DNA of 64,000 nucleotides from CAVPWP01 sp963709395 (GCA_963709395.1 CAVPWP010000012.1:1-64000), one strand, 5' to 3'. Shown: positions 38,888-49,085, numbered from the stretch's first letter. The notes: generated by a model from the sequence alone, not told the origin. Numbers and translations: made by a program.

Positions 38888-39772
38888 TCACCAACCTTCC
38901 CGCTTCCCCCGGTCTTCCCCGATATCGGGCGGGCCGAACGCAGCTGCGAACCGGGGTCTGATCCAGGCCAGCAGGGCTTCCACGCGGGGCGATCCCAGGG
39001 AGTCCGGGTGGGCGTGGAAATGCAGCCTGCGCTTCAAATCGGGCGGCCCCGGCGTTACGCGGACAACACGGGGATCGGTTTCGCCAAGGCAGATCGGCAG
39101 CAACCCCTGACCGATGCCGGCGGCGACCGCCTCGATCAGCATGGCGGCATCGACGGCGGTCAGGCGGATGCGCGCGGTCGGGTCGGCCTGCAGCACGACC
39201 GGTAGCCCGGCGAAGCGCTGCGGGTGGTTTTCGTCGTAGAAGGCGACCCATTCGCGGGTGTCGCTGTCCGCGGCCCGGTAGAAGGCATAGGCCACCTCGC
39301 CCAGGGGAATCGCGACGGCGCCGTCCACCGGCGATGTCTCGAACCAGAGGCCGATGCCGGGCTCGCTGCGCCAGAGGCTCGACTCCGGACGCCCAGCGAC
39401 CGTGCGAAGTTCGATATCGGGATGATCGCGCAGAAAGGCAGCCAGGCCCGAGCGGATCAGCCGTTGCACCACCCACGGGCTTCCAAGGAGGCGGATCACC
39501 CCGGCGGGGCGCGTGTCGGTCTGGCGGATGGTTTCGACCAGGGCCTCGGTGCGGGCTTCGATTTCGGCGGCCCGCGCGACAAAGACCGATCCGGCCTCGG
39601 TCGGCACAAGCCCCTGGTGCGACCGGCGGAACAGGGTCGTCTCGAGGTCCGCCTCGAGCGCGGTGAGGCGGCGGCTGACGGTCGACTGGTTCAGGTCGAG
39701 CAGCACCGCCGCCTGGTTGAGCGACCCGCTGCGCGCCACCGCGAGGGCCAGCTTGAAATCATCCCAGTTCAT
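38888..39772 (-). CDS. LysR-family transcriptional regulator
   Basis: About 294 residues. The N-terminal winged helix-turn-helix has WDDFKLALAVARSGSLNQAA and QSTVSRRLTALE, and an effector-binding domain follows from about residue 90. The start MNWDDFK is the usual one; an ATG at 39796 would add eight residues. It reads away from the lipoprotein gene and ends flush against tRNA-Ala. No neighbouring operon suggests a target. Confidence 0.88.
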   Translation of the reverse strand: MNWDDFKLALAVARSGSLNQAAVLLDLNQSTVSRRLTALEADLETTLFRRSHQGLVPTEAGSVFVARAAEIEARTEALVETIRQTDTRPAGVIRLLGSPWVVQRLIRSGLAAFLRDHPDIELRTVAGRPESSLWRSEPGIGLWFETSPVDGAVAIPLGEVAYAFYRAADSDTREWVAFYDENHPQRFAGLPVVLQADPTARIRLTAVDAAMLIEAVAAGIGQGLLPICLGETDPRVVRVTPGPPDLKRRLHFHAHPDSLGSPRVEALLAWIRPRFAAAFGPPDIGEDRGKREGW

Positions 39773-40025
39773 GGCGTCCGTTATGCGTGGCTGCATAACC
39801 TATGTGCATGTCCTCGGCTTCCTGTCGAGACATATTAGCGCGAGGCTGCTGCAGATGGCATCGCGCATTGCTTGGCGGCCGGGTGAGATGGGGGCGGATC
39901 TGCCGATCCCGATCGCCCGGGACGCCCGTCCGGGGCGACGGAGGGGTGGCTCCGGACGGGCCTGTCCGCTCAGGGGTGCGGGTGTCGTGTCTGAGCGAAA
40001 CACCCAAGGAACGGAACATCTGAAC

Positions 40026-40439
40026 ATGCCCAGCCCTGCCCTGAGAATTCTCCCCATCATGCTCGCCTTCGCACTGTCGGCCTGCGCAAACCAGAACGAG
40101 CCGCAGCCGATCACGGTCGAACCGGTGCTCGACAAGTTCGGCGACGTCGAGCTGTGCGTCGGATCGGACGGGACGACCTTCCCGCCGCGGCCCCAGCTTC
40201 AGAATCCCTGCATCCCGGTCGATGAATGCCCCGATCCGGTGCTGGTGCCCGGGACCAACCAGTATGTCTGCGAGCCGCCGGACGATTGCCCGGACGGGTT
40301 CTTCAGCACCGCGACGGGCGAGTTCATCTGCCCCGCGCCGGACCGGAACACCACCGGCGACAGCACGCAGGGCAGCCGGCCATCGGGAGGCTCAAGCAAC
40401 AATCCGACCGGCACGGCAAGCACATCGGCACGGCCCTGA
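40026..40439 (+). CDS. small Cys-rich lipoprotein of unknown function
   Basis: A 137-residue protein with a lipoprotein signal (hydrophobic residues 7-18, lipobox LSAC with the acylated Cys near residue 20). After the lipid anchor come seven more cysteines in a compact Pro/Asp-rich region containing CIPVDECPDPV and CEPPDDCPDGF, then a Ser/Gly/Thr-rich tail. The pattern suggests a small disulfide-bonded domain in the periplasm. I do not recognise the family. Confidence 0.7.
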   Translation: MPSPALRILPIMLAFALSACANQNEPQPITVEPVLDKFGDVELCVGSDGTTFPPRPQLQNPCIPVDECPDPVLVPGTNQYVCEPPDDCPDGFFSTATGEFICPAPDRNTTGDSTQGSRPSGGSSNNPTGTASTSARP

Positions 40440-40580
40440 TCCGCGCATCCGAACGCCCTTGGTGAAGGGGCGAGACGACAGGCCGGCGCGCCAGGGAAAG
40501 CCGGCGGTCCTTCGGGTCCGCCGCGCGTTCGGCCAGCGTGACCGCGGTGCCAGGCTCCGGCGCCGCGGTCCGCGTCCGGC

Positions 40581-43500
40581 TTACTCAAGTTCGACCAGCA
40601 GGTCCTTGGCGTCGATCTGCGCGCCGGGCGTGACATGCACGGCCTTGACGGTCGCGTCGCGGTCGGCGTGGATGCCGGTTTCCATCTTCATCGCCTCGAT
40701 CGTCAGAAGAAGGTCGCCCTGCTTGACCTTGCCGCCCGCGGTCGCCGCGACCGTCGCCACCACGCCCGGCATCGGCGCGCCGATATGGGCAGGGTTGCCG
40801 GTCTCGGCCTTGGGGCGGGCAAAGGCCGCCGCGCCTGAGCGGCGGTCCATGACGCGGATCACGCGTGGCTGGCCGTTCAGCTCGAAAAACACCTTGGCCT
40901 CGCCTTCGGCATTGGTGTCGGCGATCGCCTGGCAACGGATTTCCAGCGTCACGCCGGGGTCGATCTCGGCAGCGATCTCGTCGCCCGGCTCCATGCCGTA
41001 GAAGAAGGTCTTCGTGGACAGCGCGCGCACGGGTCCGTAGATGGCATGCCGTTTCGCATAGTCGACGTAGACCTTCGGATACATCAGGTAGCCGTTCAGA
41101 TCCTCGTCGTCGATCTCGGCGTCGTCCAGCAAGTCGGACAGTTCCTTGCGTTTCGCTTCGAGGTCGACGGGCGGCAGATCCTTACCCGGACGGTCGGTCA
41201 GGGGCTTCTCGCCCTTGAGGATCTTCTTGACGATGGCATCGGGAAAGCCCCCCGGCGGGCGTCCAAGATTGCCGCGCATCATGTCGATGACGCTGTCGGG
41301 GAAGGACACGTCCTTTTTCGGGTCCTCGACATCGGCGCGGCTCAGGCCCTGGCTGACCATCATCAGCGCCATGTCGCCCACGACCTTGGACGACGGCGTG
41401 ACCTTCACGATGTCGCCGAACATCGCGTTCACGTCGGCGTACATCTGCGCGACCTCGTGCCAGCGCTCCTCGAGGCCCAGGCTGCGCGCCTGCGCCTTGA
41501 GGTTGGTGAACTGCCCGCCGGGCATCTCGTGCAGATAGACCTCGGACGCCGGCGCCTGCATGCCCGATTCGAAGGCCGTGTAATGGGCGCGCACGGCCTC
41601 CCAGTAGTTCGAGATCTCGCGGATCGCGGCGATGTCGAGGCCGGTGGCGCGGTCCGAATGGGCCAGCATCTCGACCACGGTGCCCAGCGTCGCCTGGCTG
41701 GTGTTGCCCGACAGCGCGTCCATCGCGCAGTCGACCGCGTCGACGCCGGCCTCGGCGGCGGCAAGGATCGTCGCGCAGGCGATGCCGGCGGTGTCGTGGG
41801 TGTGGAAGTGGATCGGCAGGCCGACCTCGTCCTTGAGCGCCTTGATCAGGATGCGTGCGGCGTCCGGCTTCAGTAGTCCGGCCATGTCCTTCAGGCCAAG
41901 GACATGGGCGCCTGCGTCCCGCAGCTCCTTGCCCATCGCGACGTAGTACTTGAGGTCGTACTTGGCGCGGTCGGGGTTCAGGATGTCGCCGGTATAGCAG
42001 ATCGTGCCTTCGCAGACCTTGCGGTTCTCGATCACCGCATCCATCGCGACACGCATGTTCTCGACCCAGTTGAGGCTGTCGAAGACCCGGAAGACATCGA
42101 TTCCGGTCTCGGCGGCCTGTTTCACGAAGGCCTGCACGACGTTATCGGGGTAATTGGTGTAGCCCACTGCATTCGAGCCGCGCAGCAGCATCTGCGTCAT
42201 CAGGTTCGGCATCGCCGCGCGCAACTCGCGCAGCCGCTGCCAGGGGCATTCCTGCAAGAAGCGGTAGGCCACATCGAATGTCGCCCCGCCCCAGCATTCG
42301 ACGCTGAAAAGCTGCGGCAGGTTCGCGGCATAGGTCGGGGCCACGCGGATCATGTCGATCGACCTCATCCGCGTGGCCAGAAGCGACTGGTGGCCGTCGC
42401 GCATGGTGGTGTCGGTGATCAGCACCTGTTTCTGCGCGGCCATCCAGCGGGCAAGGCCCTCGGGGCCCTCGGCCTCGAGGATCTGGCGGGTGCCGGGGGC
42501 CGGCGCCTCGGCGCGCGACACTGGCGGTTTGGGGTCGCGGATATCCTCGTGCGGAAGCGGGCGTCCCGCGACCTCGGGGTGGCCGTTGATGGTGATGTCG
42601 GCGATGTAGGTCAGGATCTTCGTCGCCCGGTCGCGCCGTTCGCGAAACTCGAAAAGCTCGGGCGTCTCGTCGATGAACTTGGTGTGGTATTCGTTCGACA
42701 GGAAGGTCGGGTGCTTGAGCAGGTTCTCGACGAAGGCGATGTTGGTCGACACGCCCCGGATGCGGAACTCGCGCAGCGCGCGGTCCATCCGGGCGATTGC
42801 GGCCTCGGGTGTGGGCGCCCAGGCGGTGACCTTTTCAAGAAGGCTGTCGTAGTAGCGCGTGATGACCGCGCCCGAATAGGCCGTGCCGCCGTCAAGGCGG
42901 ATGCCCATGCCCGTCGCCCCGCGATAGGCGGTGATGCGGCCGTAGTCGGGGATGAAGTTGTTCTGCGGATCCTCGGTCGTGATCCGGCACTGGATCGCGT
43001 GGCCGTCGAGCGTCACGTCGTACTGGCGTGGCGACACCCGTCGCCTCGACCAGGCTCTTGCCTTCGGCGATCAGGATCTGGGCGCGCACGATGTCGATGC
43101 CGGTGACCTCTTCGGTCACGGTGTGCTCGACCTGGATGCGGGGGTTCACCTCGATGAAGTAGAAGGCGCCGTCGGCCATATCCATCAGGAACTCGATCGT
43201 GCCGGCGCATTCGTAGTTCACCGCCTCGGCGATCTTCTTGCCGAGGGTGCACAGCTCCTCGCGCTGGGCGGGGCTGAGGTAGGGGGCGGGCGCGCGTTCG
43301 ACGACCTTCTGGTTGCGGCGCTGGACCGAGCAGTCGCGCTCCCAGAGGTGATAGATGTTGCCCTGGCTGTCGCCCAGGATCTGGACCTCGACGTGTCGCG
43401 CCTTGAGGATCATCTTCTCAAGATAGCCCTCGCCATTGCCAAAGGCGGCCTCGGCCTCGCGGCGGCCCTCGAGCACCTTGGTCTCAAGCTCGTCGGGGCC

Positions 43501-44025
43501 CATGATCGGGCGCATCCCCCGCCCGCCGCCGCCCCAGGACGCCTTGAGCATCAGCGGATAGCCGACCTCGGCGGCCTCCTTCGCGATGGCCTTCATGTCG
43601 TCGCCCAGCACTTCGGTCGCCGGGATCACCGGAACGCCCGCCGCGATGGCGACCTTGCGCGCGCTGGCCTTGTCGCCAAGGGCGCGCATCGTCTCGGCCT
43701 TCGGGCCGATGAAGGCGATGCCTGCCGCCGCACAGGCATCGACGAAATCGGGGTTCTCGGACAGAAGGCCGTAGCCCGGGTGGATCGCATCGGCGCCGCA
43801 ATCGCGGGCGACGCGGATGATCTCGGGGATCGAGAGGTAGGCGGCGACCGGGCCGAGCCCGCCGCCGATCTTGTAGGCCTCGTCCGCCTTGAAGCGGTGC
43901 AGGCTCAGCTTGTCTTCCTCGGCGTAGACCGCGACCGTGCGCTTGCCCAGTTCGTTGGCCGCGCGCATCACGCGGATCGCGATCTCGCCGCGGTTGGCGA
44001 TGAGGATCTTCTTGAAGTCGGCCAT
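40581..44025 (-). CDS. pyc: pyruvate carboxylase, one frameshift
   Basis: About 1147 residues, the single-chain biotin enzyme that carboxylates pyruvate to oxaloacetate. The biotin carboxylase domain starts KKILIANRGEIAIRVMRA and has KASWGGGGRGMR. The carboxyltransferase domain has RDGHQSLLATRMR. The C-terminal biotinyl domain has the biotin lysine in EAMKMETG. A surplus base between 43025 and 43040 separates the carboxylase domain from the rest. The start is taken at MADFKKIL. With all domains otherwise intact, sequence error is likely. Confidence 0.92.
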
Positions 44026-44143
44026 GTCTGCGTCCCTTTGCACCCGCAGCAATGTCTAGGGCCAATGCGACGCTTGGTAAAGCGGGCCGTCAGAGGGGCA
44101 GGGTGCACCGGCGCGGCGTCCCGCGGGGCCTCTATGCGCCGCG

Positions 44144-44160
44144 TTAAGGATTTGTTAACC
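44144..44160 (+). promoter_or_regulatory. CtrA-type binding site TTAA-N7-TTAAC
   Basis: TTAAGGATTTGTTAACC matches the full CtrA consensus TTAA-N7-TTAA(C) exactly. It ends eight bases before the ATG of the 131-residue unknown gene and about 120 bases upstream of pyc on the other strand. That is too close to the ATG for a standard activator site unless the transcript is leaderless or the real start is further in; repression is also possible. Confidence 0.5.
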
Positions 44161-44167
44161 TTTCGCC

Positions 44168-44563
44168 ATGGCGACCGAAATCGAACTCGCGGCGATCCTG
44201 TGCGGCCTCATCCTAGGCGGCGAGGTCGAGTCCCGCCACGATTTCACGGCCGCGGGGCGCGCGCATCACATCCGGGTCGACTGCGAAACCGCAACCCATG
44301 TGGTCGAGGTCGGGTTCGATGCCACGCGGTCTTCGCTCGATTCGCTCCACCAGGCGCTCTATGCGGCCGAACTGACCGGCAAGCTGCCGATGGTCGTGAT
44401 CATCGACACCAACGGCGTCGAAGAGAACGTGGAATTGCAGGTGCGCACCGTCGCCGCCGCCGCCGGAGTCAGCTACCTGACGGTCGACAAGGATTTCCTC
44501 ATCCGCTGGCAGATGACCGCGCCGTTCCGCGAAAGACGCGACGCACCGACCCTGTTCAACTAG
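44168..44563 (+). CDS. conserved-looking protein of unknown function (131 residues)
   Basis: A soluble 131-residue alpha/beta protein. The core HHIRVDCETATHVVEVGFDA, a helix SSLDSLHQALYAAEL and the strand MVVIIDTNG recall the order of elements in PD-(D/E)xK nucleases. However, the last catalytic Lys position is Gly (EVG), so if related it may be inactive. I do not recognise a family. It is divergent from pyc, converges with the hydroxyacid oxidase gene with an 8-base overlap, and carries a CtrA-like box at its start. Confidence 0.65.
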   Translation: MATEIELAAILCGLILGGEVESRHDFTAAGRAHHIRVDCETATHVVEVGFDATRSSLDSLHQALYAAELTGKLPMVVIIDTNGVEENVELQVRTVAAAAGVSYLTVDKDFLIRWQMTAPFRERRDAPTLFN

Positions 44564-45699
44564 GCGGCAGCCGGTCGCGCGCCTCGGACGGACGCGTGAT
44601 GGCCAGTTGCGCCATGTCGATCTTCATCTGTTCTGACAGAAGATGGACGACATGCGCGGCCCCGGCCTGACCCGCCGCGCCGAGACCATGGTGGAAGGCC
44701 CGGCCCAGCATCACGAAATCGGCGCCAAGCGCCATCAGCCGCAGAACGTCGGTCCCCGAGCGCACGGCGCCATCCGCGATGATCGGGAACTTCGGGACCG
44801 GCAGCGGCGCGGATCAGCGGCAACTGGACCGCCGGGGCCGGGGCCGCCTGGAACTGCCGGCCGCCGTGGTTCGACACCCAGAGCGCATCGGCCCCGGCGG
44901 CCAGAAGCTGCGGTACGGCGGCGGGGTCGAGCACGCCCTTGATCACCAGCGGCCCCTGCCAGTCGGCGCGCAGCGCATCGAGATAGGCCCAGTCGGGCGC
45001 GCAGCGCACCGAGAGGCCGATATGCTTGTCCCCCGCGCGCTTGACGATGGTCCCCTCGTACTTGTCGAACAGGCGCGGCTTGGGGATCGGGCGGCCCAGC
45101 ATGCCCATGGCCCAGGCGGGCTTGACCGCGCTTTGCAGGATCACCGACGGCGTCAGCGGCATCGGGTTGCGGATCTTCACCCGCATCTCGCGTTCGCGCC
45201 GGCTGAGGACGGGCACGTCGACGGTCAGGATCAACGTGTGAAAGCCCGCCGCCTTCGCGCGAGCAAGCACATCGCGGCGGATGGCGGGATCGGAGGGGGC
45301 GTAGAGCTGGAACCAGCCCATGTCGCCGATATCGCCCGACACATCCTCGGGCGTGGCGGCGGCGACGGTCGAGAGGCAGAAGGGGATGCGCGCCTCTGCG
45401 CCCACGCGGGCCAGCAGGCGCTCGGCATCCGGCCAGACCGCGCCGGACATGCCCACGGGCGCGATGCCGATCGGGCAGGCATGGCTGCGCCCCAGAAGCG
45501 ACGTTTCGAGGTCGGGGGTCCTTTCCCCGCCAAGCACGGCTGGCATCAGGGTCACCGCGTCGAGCGCCGCCTCGGCCCTGTGGCGCGCGCCTTCGTCGCC
45601 GGTGGCGTTGTCGAGATATTCCCACATGTAATGGGGGATGCGGCGCCGCGCGTGCTCGCGCAGGTCGGACAGGGCGGGAAAGCGATAGTCCAATTCCAT
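44556..45699 (-). CDS. FMN-dependent alpha-hydroxy-acid oxidase/dehydrogenase (LldD-like), one frameshift
   Basis: About 380 residues of the family that includes L-lactate dehydrogenase (LldD), glycolate oxidase and mandelate dehydrogenase. FYMWEYL-like N-terminus HYMWEYLDNATGDE, PIGIAPVGMSG, and the catalytic SNHGGRQ are present. A surplus base at about 44801-44811 breaks the frame; afterwards KFPIIADGAVRSGTDVLRL and GADFVMLGRAF complete the FMN phosphate site. L-lactate is a likely substrate but not proven. The end overlaps the unknown 131-residue gene. Confidence 0.83.
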
Positions 45700-45740
45700 C
45701 CGCGTCTTATGCGACAGCCGCCATTTCGCGACAAGCGGAC

Positions 45741-46445
45741 TCAGCTCAGGGCAAGATGGCCAGCCAGTCCAAGTCCGAATCCGCAGACCGCGCCCAGCGG
45801 CGGCGCCCATGCGTTCGCAAGCGGCGTCTGCGGCGCGATATCCTGAAAGACGAGGTAAAGAATGCCTCCGGCCGACATCATCATGATCGCACCCAGGAGA
45901 ATCGGCAGGTGCGACAGCCAGAGTTGTCCCGATATCGCGGCGACCGGGCCGGCCAATGCCACGATCGAGAAGCTGATCAGAAGCCGGCGTGGCGTGCTCT
46001 TGCCGTTCTGCCGGGCTTCGCGGAAGGCATTGAAGCCTTCCGGCAGGTTCTGCAGCCCGATCAGCAGGGCAAGCAGCGCCGCATCGCCACGTCCCGATGC
46101 GATCAGCGCCCCGAGGGCGACCGCTTCCGGCACGAAATCGGCAAGCATCGCCAGGAAGTTGCCACGCGGACCCGCGCGCCTGGAGACCAGACTGTCGATC
46201 AGCGCAAAGAGGACGCCGCCAGCTGCAAGGACGGGAACGACCGTCCAGGCGGGCATGAGGTCGGACCCGTTGGGGACAAGGACAAGCGCCACGGCCGCGA
46301 TCAGCGCGCCACCGCCGAAAGCGATCACGAAGTGCCGCACCTCGGTCTCGAGCCAGTCCGGCCTGATCGACTCGCGGCTGGCCAACCACGCGCCCAGCGG
46401 AATCATCGCGCCAGCGAAGACCGAGTAGAGCAGGACCTCGAACAT
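45741..46445 (-). CDS. ZIP-family divalent metal transporter
   Basis: A 234-residue membrane protein with seven or eight hydrophobic segments. DFVPEAVALGA and GLQNLPEGFNAF match the paired metal-binding helices of ZIP transporters, with Gln in place of the usual His before xxPEG. It probably moves zinc, iron or manganese into the cytoplasm. No Zur-like box is seen in front of it, unlike the CobW-type gene. Divergent from uvrD. Confidence 0.8.
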   Translation of the reverse strand: MFEVLLYSVFAGAMIPLGAWLASRESIRPDWLETEVRHFVIAFGGGALIAAVALVLVPNGSDLMPAWTVVPVLAAGGVLFALIDSLVSRRAGPRGNFLAMLADFVPEAVALGALIASGRGDAALLALLIGLQNLPEGFNAFREARQNGKSTPRRLLISFSIVALAGPVAAISGQLWLSHLPILLGAIMMMSAGGILYLVFQDIAPQTPLANAWAPPLGAVCGFGLGLAGHLALS

Positions 46446-46484
46446 GCGCCGAGGCTAGCGGGTCGGACCGCGATGCCGAAGTGT

Positions 46485-46499
46485 GAACATTGTGCGAAC
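46485..46499 (+). promoter_or_regulatory. LexA (SOS) box, alphaproteobacterial GAAC-N7-GAAC type
   Basis: GAACATTGTGCGAAC is an exact GAAC-N7-GAAC direct repeat, the LexA site form described for Rhodobacter and other alphaproteobacteria. It lies 42 bases before the uvrD ATG and 39 bases before the ZIP gene on the other strand. uvrD is a common SOS gene, which supports the reading. Confidence 0.7.
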
Positions 46500-46541
46500 A
46501 GATCTTTAACATCCACTGACTTGGCGCTAGGCTGACGCGCA

Positions 46542-48920
46542 ATGAGCAGTTTCGACGACAGCGAGGCTTTCGAAGCGGCGGTGCCGCTCAGCCGACGCGC
46601 GATGGCGGCGCGCGGGGCACCCTATCTTGACGGCCTGAATCCCGCCCAACGCGAGGCGGTCGAGGCGCTCGATGGCCCGGTCCTGATGCTGGCGGGCGCC
46701 GGCACGGGAAAGACCCGTGCGTTGACCGCCCGCATCGCGCACCTGCTTCAGACAGGCACCGCGCGTCCGAACGAGATCCTGGCCGTGACCTTCACCAACA
46801 AGGCCGCGCGCGAGATGAAGAATCGCGTGGCGACCCTGCTGGGACAGGAGGTCGAGGGGATGCCCTGGCTGGGCACCTTCCACGCCATCTGCGTGAAGCT
46901 CTTGCGCCGCCATGCGGAGCTGGTGGGCCTGAAGAGCAACTTCACCATCCTCGACACCGATGATCAGGTGCGGTTGCTCAAGCAGCTGATCGTGGCCGAG
47001 AACATCGACGACAAACGCTGGCCGGCGCGGATGCTGGCCGGGATCATCGACCAGTGGAAGAACCGCGCCTGGACCCCCGATCAGGTGCCCGCCGCCGAGG
47101 CGGGCGCCTTCAATCACCGCGGGGTCGAGCTTTACGCCCAGTATCAGGAGCGGCTGAAGACGCTCAACGCTGTCGATTTCGGCGATCTTTTGTTGCATGT
47201 CCTCACGATCTTCCGCACCCATGAGGACGTGCTGCAGCAATACCAGCGCTGGTTCCGCTACATCCTTGTCGACGAATACCAGGACACGAACGTCGCGCAG
47301 TATCTCTGGCTGCGCCTTCTGGCGCAAAGCCACAAGAACATCTGCTGCGTGGGCGACGACGACCAGTCGATCTATGGCTGGCGCGGCGCCGAAGTGGGCA
47401 ACATCCTGCGGTTCGAGAAGGATTTTCCGGGCGCCAAGGTGATCCGGCTTGAACAGAACTACCGCTCGACCCCGCATATCCTGGCCGCCGCCTCGGGGGT
47501 GATCGCCGCGAACGAGGGGCGGCTGGGCAAGACGCTGTGGACCGATGCGACCGAGGGCGAGAAGATCCGCCTGATCGGCCACTGGGACGGCGAGGAAGAG
47601 GCCCGCTGGATCGGCGAGGAACTCGAGGCGATGCAGTCGGGCACGCGCGGGCTGCGCCCCATGGGCTTGAACGATTCCGCCATTCTGGTGCGCGCCAGCC
47701 ACCAGATGCGGGCCTTCGAGGACAGATTTCTGACAATCGGCCTTCCCTACCGGGTGATCGGCGGCCCCCGTTTCTACGAGCGGCTCGAGATCCGGGACGC
47801 CATGGCCTATTTCCGCCTGGCCGTGTCCCCCGAGGACGATCTGGCGTTCGAGCGGATCGTCAACACGCCAAAGCGCGGGCTTGGCGACAAGGCGCAGCAG
47901 CTGATCCAGCGGTCGGCGCGGGCGAACGGGGTGTCGCTGGTCGAAGGCGCGCGGCTGCTGCTGGCGGCCAAGGGGCTGGGCGGCAAGGGCGCCACCGAAC
48001 TGACCGCGCTGGTGGCGGGGATCGACCGCTGGCATGCGGCGGTGCGCGCGGGGTCCGACAGCCATATCGAACTGGCCGAACGCATCCTCGAGGAGTCCGG
48101 CTACACGACGATGTGGCTGAACGACAAGACGCCCGAGGCGCCGGGGCGGCTCGAGAATCTCAAGGAACTCGTCAAGGCGCTCGAGGCATTCGAGAACCTG
48201 CAGGGGTTCCTCGAACATGTCGCCCTCATCATGGACAACGAACAGGAAGACGCGACCGAGAAGGTGTCGATCATGACGCTGCACGCGGCCAAGGGGCTGG
48301 AGTTTCCCTCGGTCTTCCTGCCAGGATGGGAGGACGGGCTGTTCCCCTCGCAGCGCTCCATGGATGAGAGCGGGCTCAAGGGCCTCGAGGAGGAACGCCG
48401 GCTGGCCTATGTCGGCATCACCCGCGCCGAGGAGGTCTGCACGATCTCCTTCGCCGCCAACCGCCGGGTCTATGGCCAGTGGCAAAGCCAGCTTCCGTCG
48501 CGCTTCATCGACGAATTGCCCGTGGCGCATGTCGATGTCCTGACGCCGCCCGGTCTCTACGGTGGAGGCTACGGTGCTGCGGGCATGGGTGCCGGGGCGG
48601 CGGCAGGCGCGGATTCGCAGCTTGAAGAGGCGGCAAGCCGGGCGAATGTCTACAACTCTCCGGGCTGGCGGCGCCTGCAGGCGCGGGCGGGCGAGCGCGG
48701 GATGAGCCAGCCGCGCGAAACCCGCAACACGGTGATCGACCTCGAGGCGGTATCTGCGTTCACGCAGGGCGACCGCGTGTTCCACCAGAAGTTCGGCTAT
48801 GGCTATGTCATGGGGATCGAGGGCGACAAGCTCGACATCGAATTCGAGAAAGCCGGGTCGAAGAAGGTGGTCGCAAGCTACGTCGTGGCCGCCGACCGGA
48901 ACGGCGACGTGCCGTTCTGA
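46542..48920 (+). CDS. uvrD: UvrD/PcrA-type ATP-dependent DNA helicase
   Basis: A 792-residue superfamily 1 3'-5' helicase for nucleotide-excision and mismatch repair and for clearing replication forks. Helicase motifs in order: LNPAQREAV, AGAGTGKTRAL, FTNKAAREM, VDEYQDTN, GDDDQSIYGWRGA, QNYRS, TLHAAKGLEF and VGITRAEE. A Tudor-like C-terminal segment (about 740-790, with FTQGDRVFHQKFGYGYVMG) is typical. A LexA-type box upstream suggests SOS induction. Confidence 0.95.
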   Translation: MSSFDDSEAFEAAVPLSRRAMAARGAPYLDGLNPAQREAVEALDGPVLMLAGAGTGKTRALTARIAHLLQTGTARPNEILAVTFTNKAAREMKNRVATLLGQEVEGMPWLGTFHAICVKLLRRHAELVGLKSNFTILDTDDQVRLLKQLIVAENIDDKRWPARMLAGIIDQWKNRAWTPDQVPAAEAGAFNHRGVELYAQYQERLKTLNAVDFGDLLLHVLTIFRTHEDVLQQYQRWFRYILVDEYQDTNVAQYLWLRLLAQSHKNICCVGDDDQSIYGWRGAEVGNILRFEKDFPGAKVIRLEQNYRSTPHILAAASGVIAANEGRLGKTLWTDATEGEKIRLIGHWDGEEEARWIGEELEAMQSGTRGLRPMGLNDSAILVRASHQMRAFEDRFLTIGLPYRVIGGPRFYERLEIRDAMAYFRLAVSPEDDLAFERIVNTPKRGLGDKAQQLIQRSARANGVSLVEGARLLLAAKGLGGKGATELTALVAGIDRWHAAVRAGSDSHIELAERILEESGYTTMWLNDKTPEAPGRLENLKELVKALEAFENLQGFLEHVALIMDNEQEDATEKVSIMTLHAAKGLEFPSVFLPGWEDGLFPSQRSMDESGLKGLEEERRLAYVGITRAEEVCTISFAANRRVYGQWQSQLPSRFIDELPVAHVDVLTPPGLYGGGYGAAGMGAGAAAGADSQLEEAASRANVYNSPGWRRLQARAGERGMSQPRETRNTVIDLEAVSAFTQGDRVFHQKFGYGYVMGIEGDKLDIEFEKAGSKKVVASYVVAADRNGDVPF

Positions 48921-48991
48921 ATCTGCATCAAACTGGAAAGCGGGGGACGATCGGCATCACATGCCGGATCGAAGATCGTGCCGCTGCGGGC

Positions 48992-49033
48992 AAAAAAAAG
49001 CGGTGGCACCAGGGAGGAGGAAGGTGCCACCGC
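48992..49033 (-). ncRNA. cuckoo/CcsR-type small RNA, copy B (with terminator)
   Basis: On the minus strand GCGGTGGCACC pairs perfectly with GGTGCCACCGC over 11 bp. The 12-base loop TTCCTCCTCCCT contains CCTCCTCCC, and eight Ts follow. It is therefore both the terminator of the DUF1127 transcript and a match to the CCUCCUCCC-loop RNAs (CcsR in R. sphaeroides). The loop is an anti-Shine-Dalgarno-like sequence. Confidence 0.8.
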
Positions 49034-49040
49034 CAGATTC

Positions 49041-49070
49041 AGAAAACCCAGGGAGGAGGAGGGGTCTTCT
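49041..49070 (-). ncRNA. cuckoo/CcsR-type small RNA, copy A
   Basis: On the minus strand AGAAGACCC pairs with GGGTTTTCT (nine pairs, one G-U), closing a 12-base loop CTCCTCCTCCCT that holds CCTCCTCCC. It begins 16 bases after the DUF1127 stop and precedes copy B by seven bases. The stem sequences of A and B are unrelated while loop and loop length are kept. Confidence 0.72.
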
Positions 49071-49085
49071 GATCTCGTGAAATCG

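Noticed and set aside
46527..48785. A 752-codon open frame on the minus strand opposite uvrD
   Set aside because: It mirrors the uvrD gene exactly, has low-complexity His/Arg/Leu composition and no domain. It is a high-GC antisense shadow, as are similar frames opposite gcvP, ppsA, mrdA, leuA and pyc.
48920..49085. Terminator for the plus-strand uvrD gene
   Set aside because: The strong hairpin has its T-run only on the minus strand, so it ends the DUF1127 transcript. On the plus strand the run precedes the hairpin as As.
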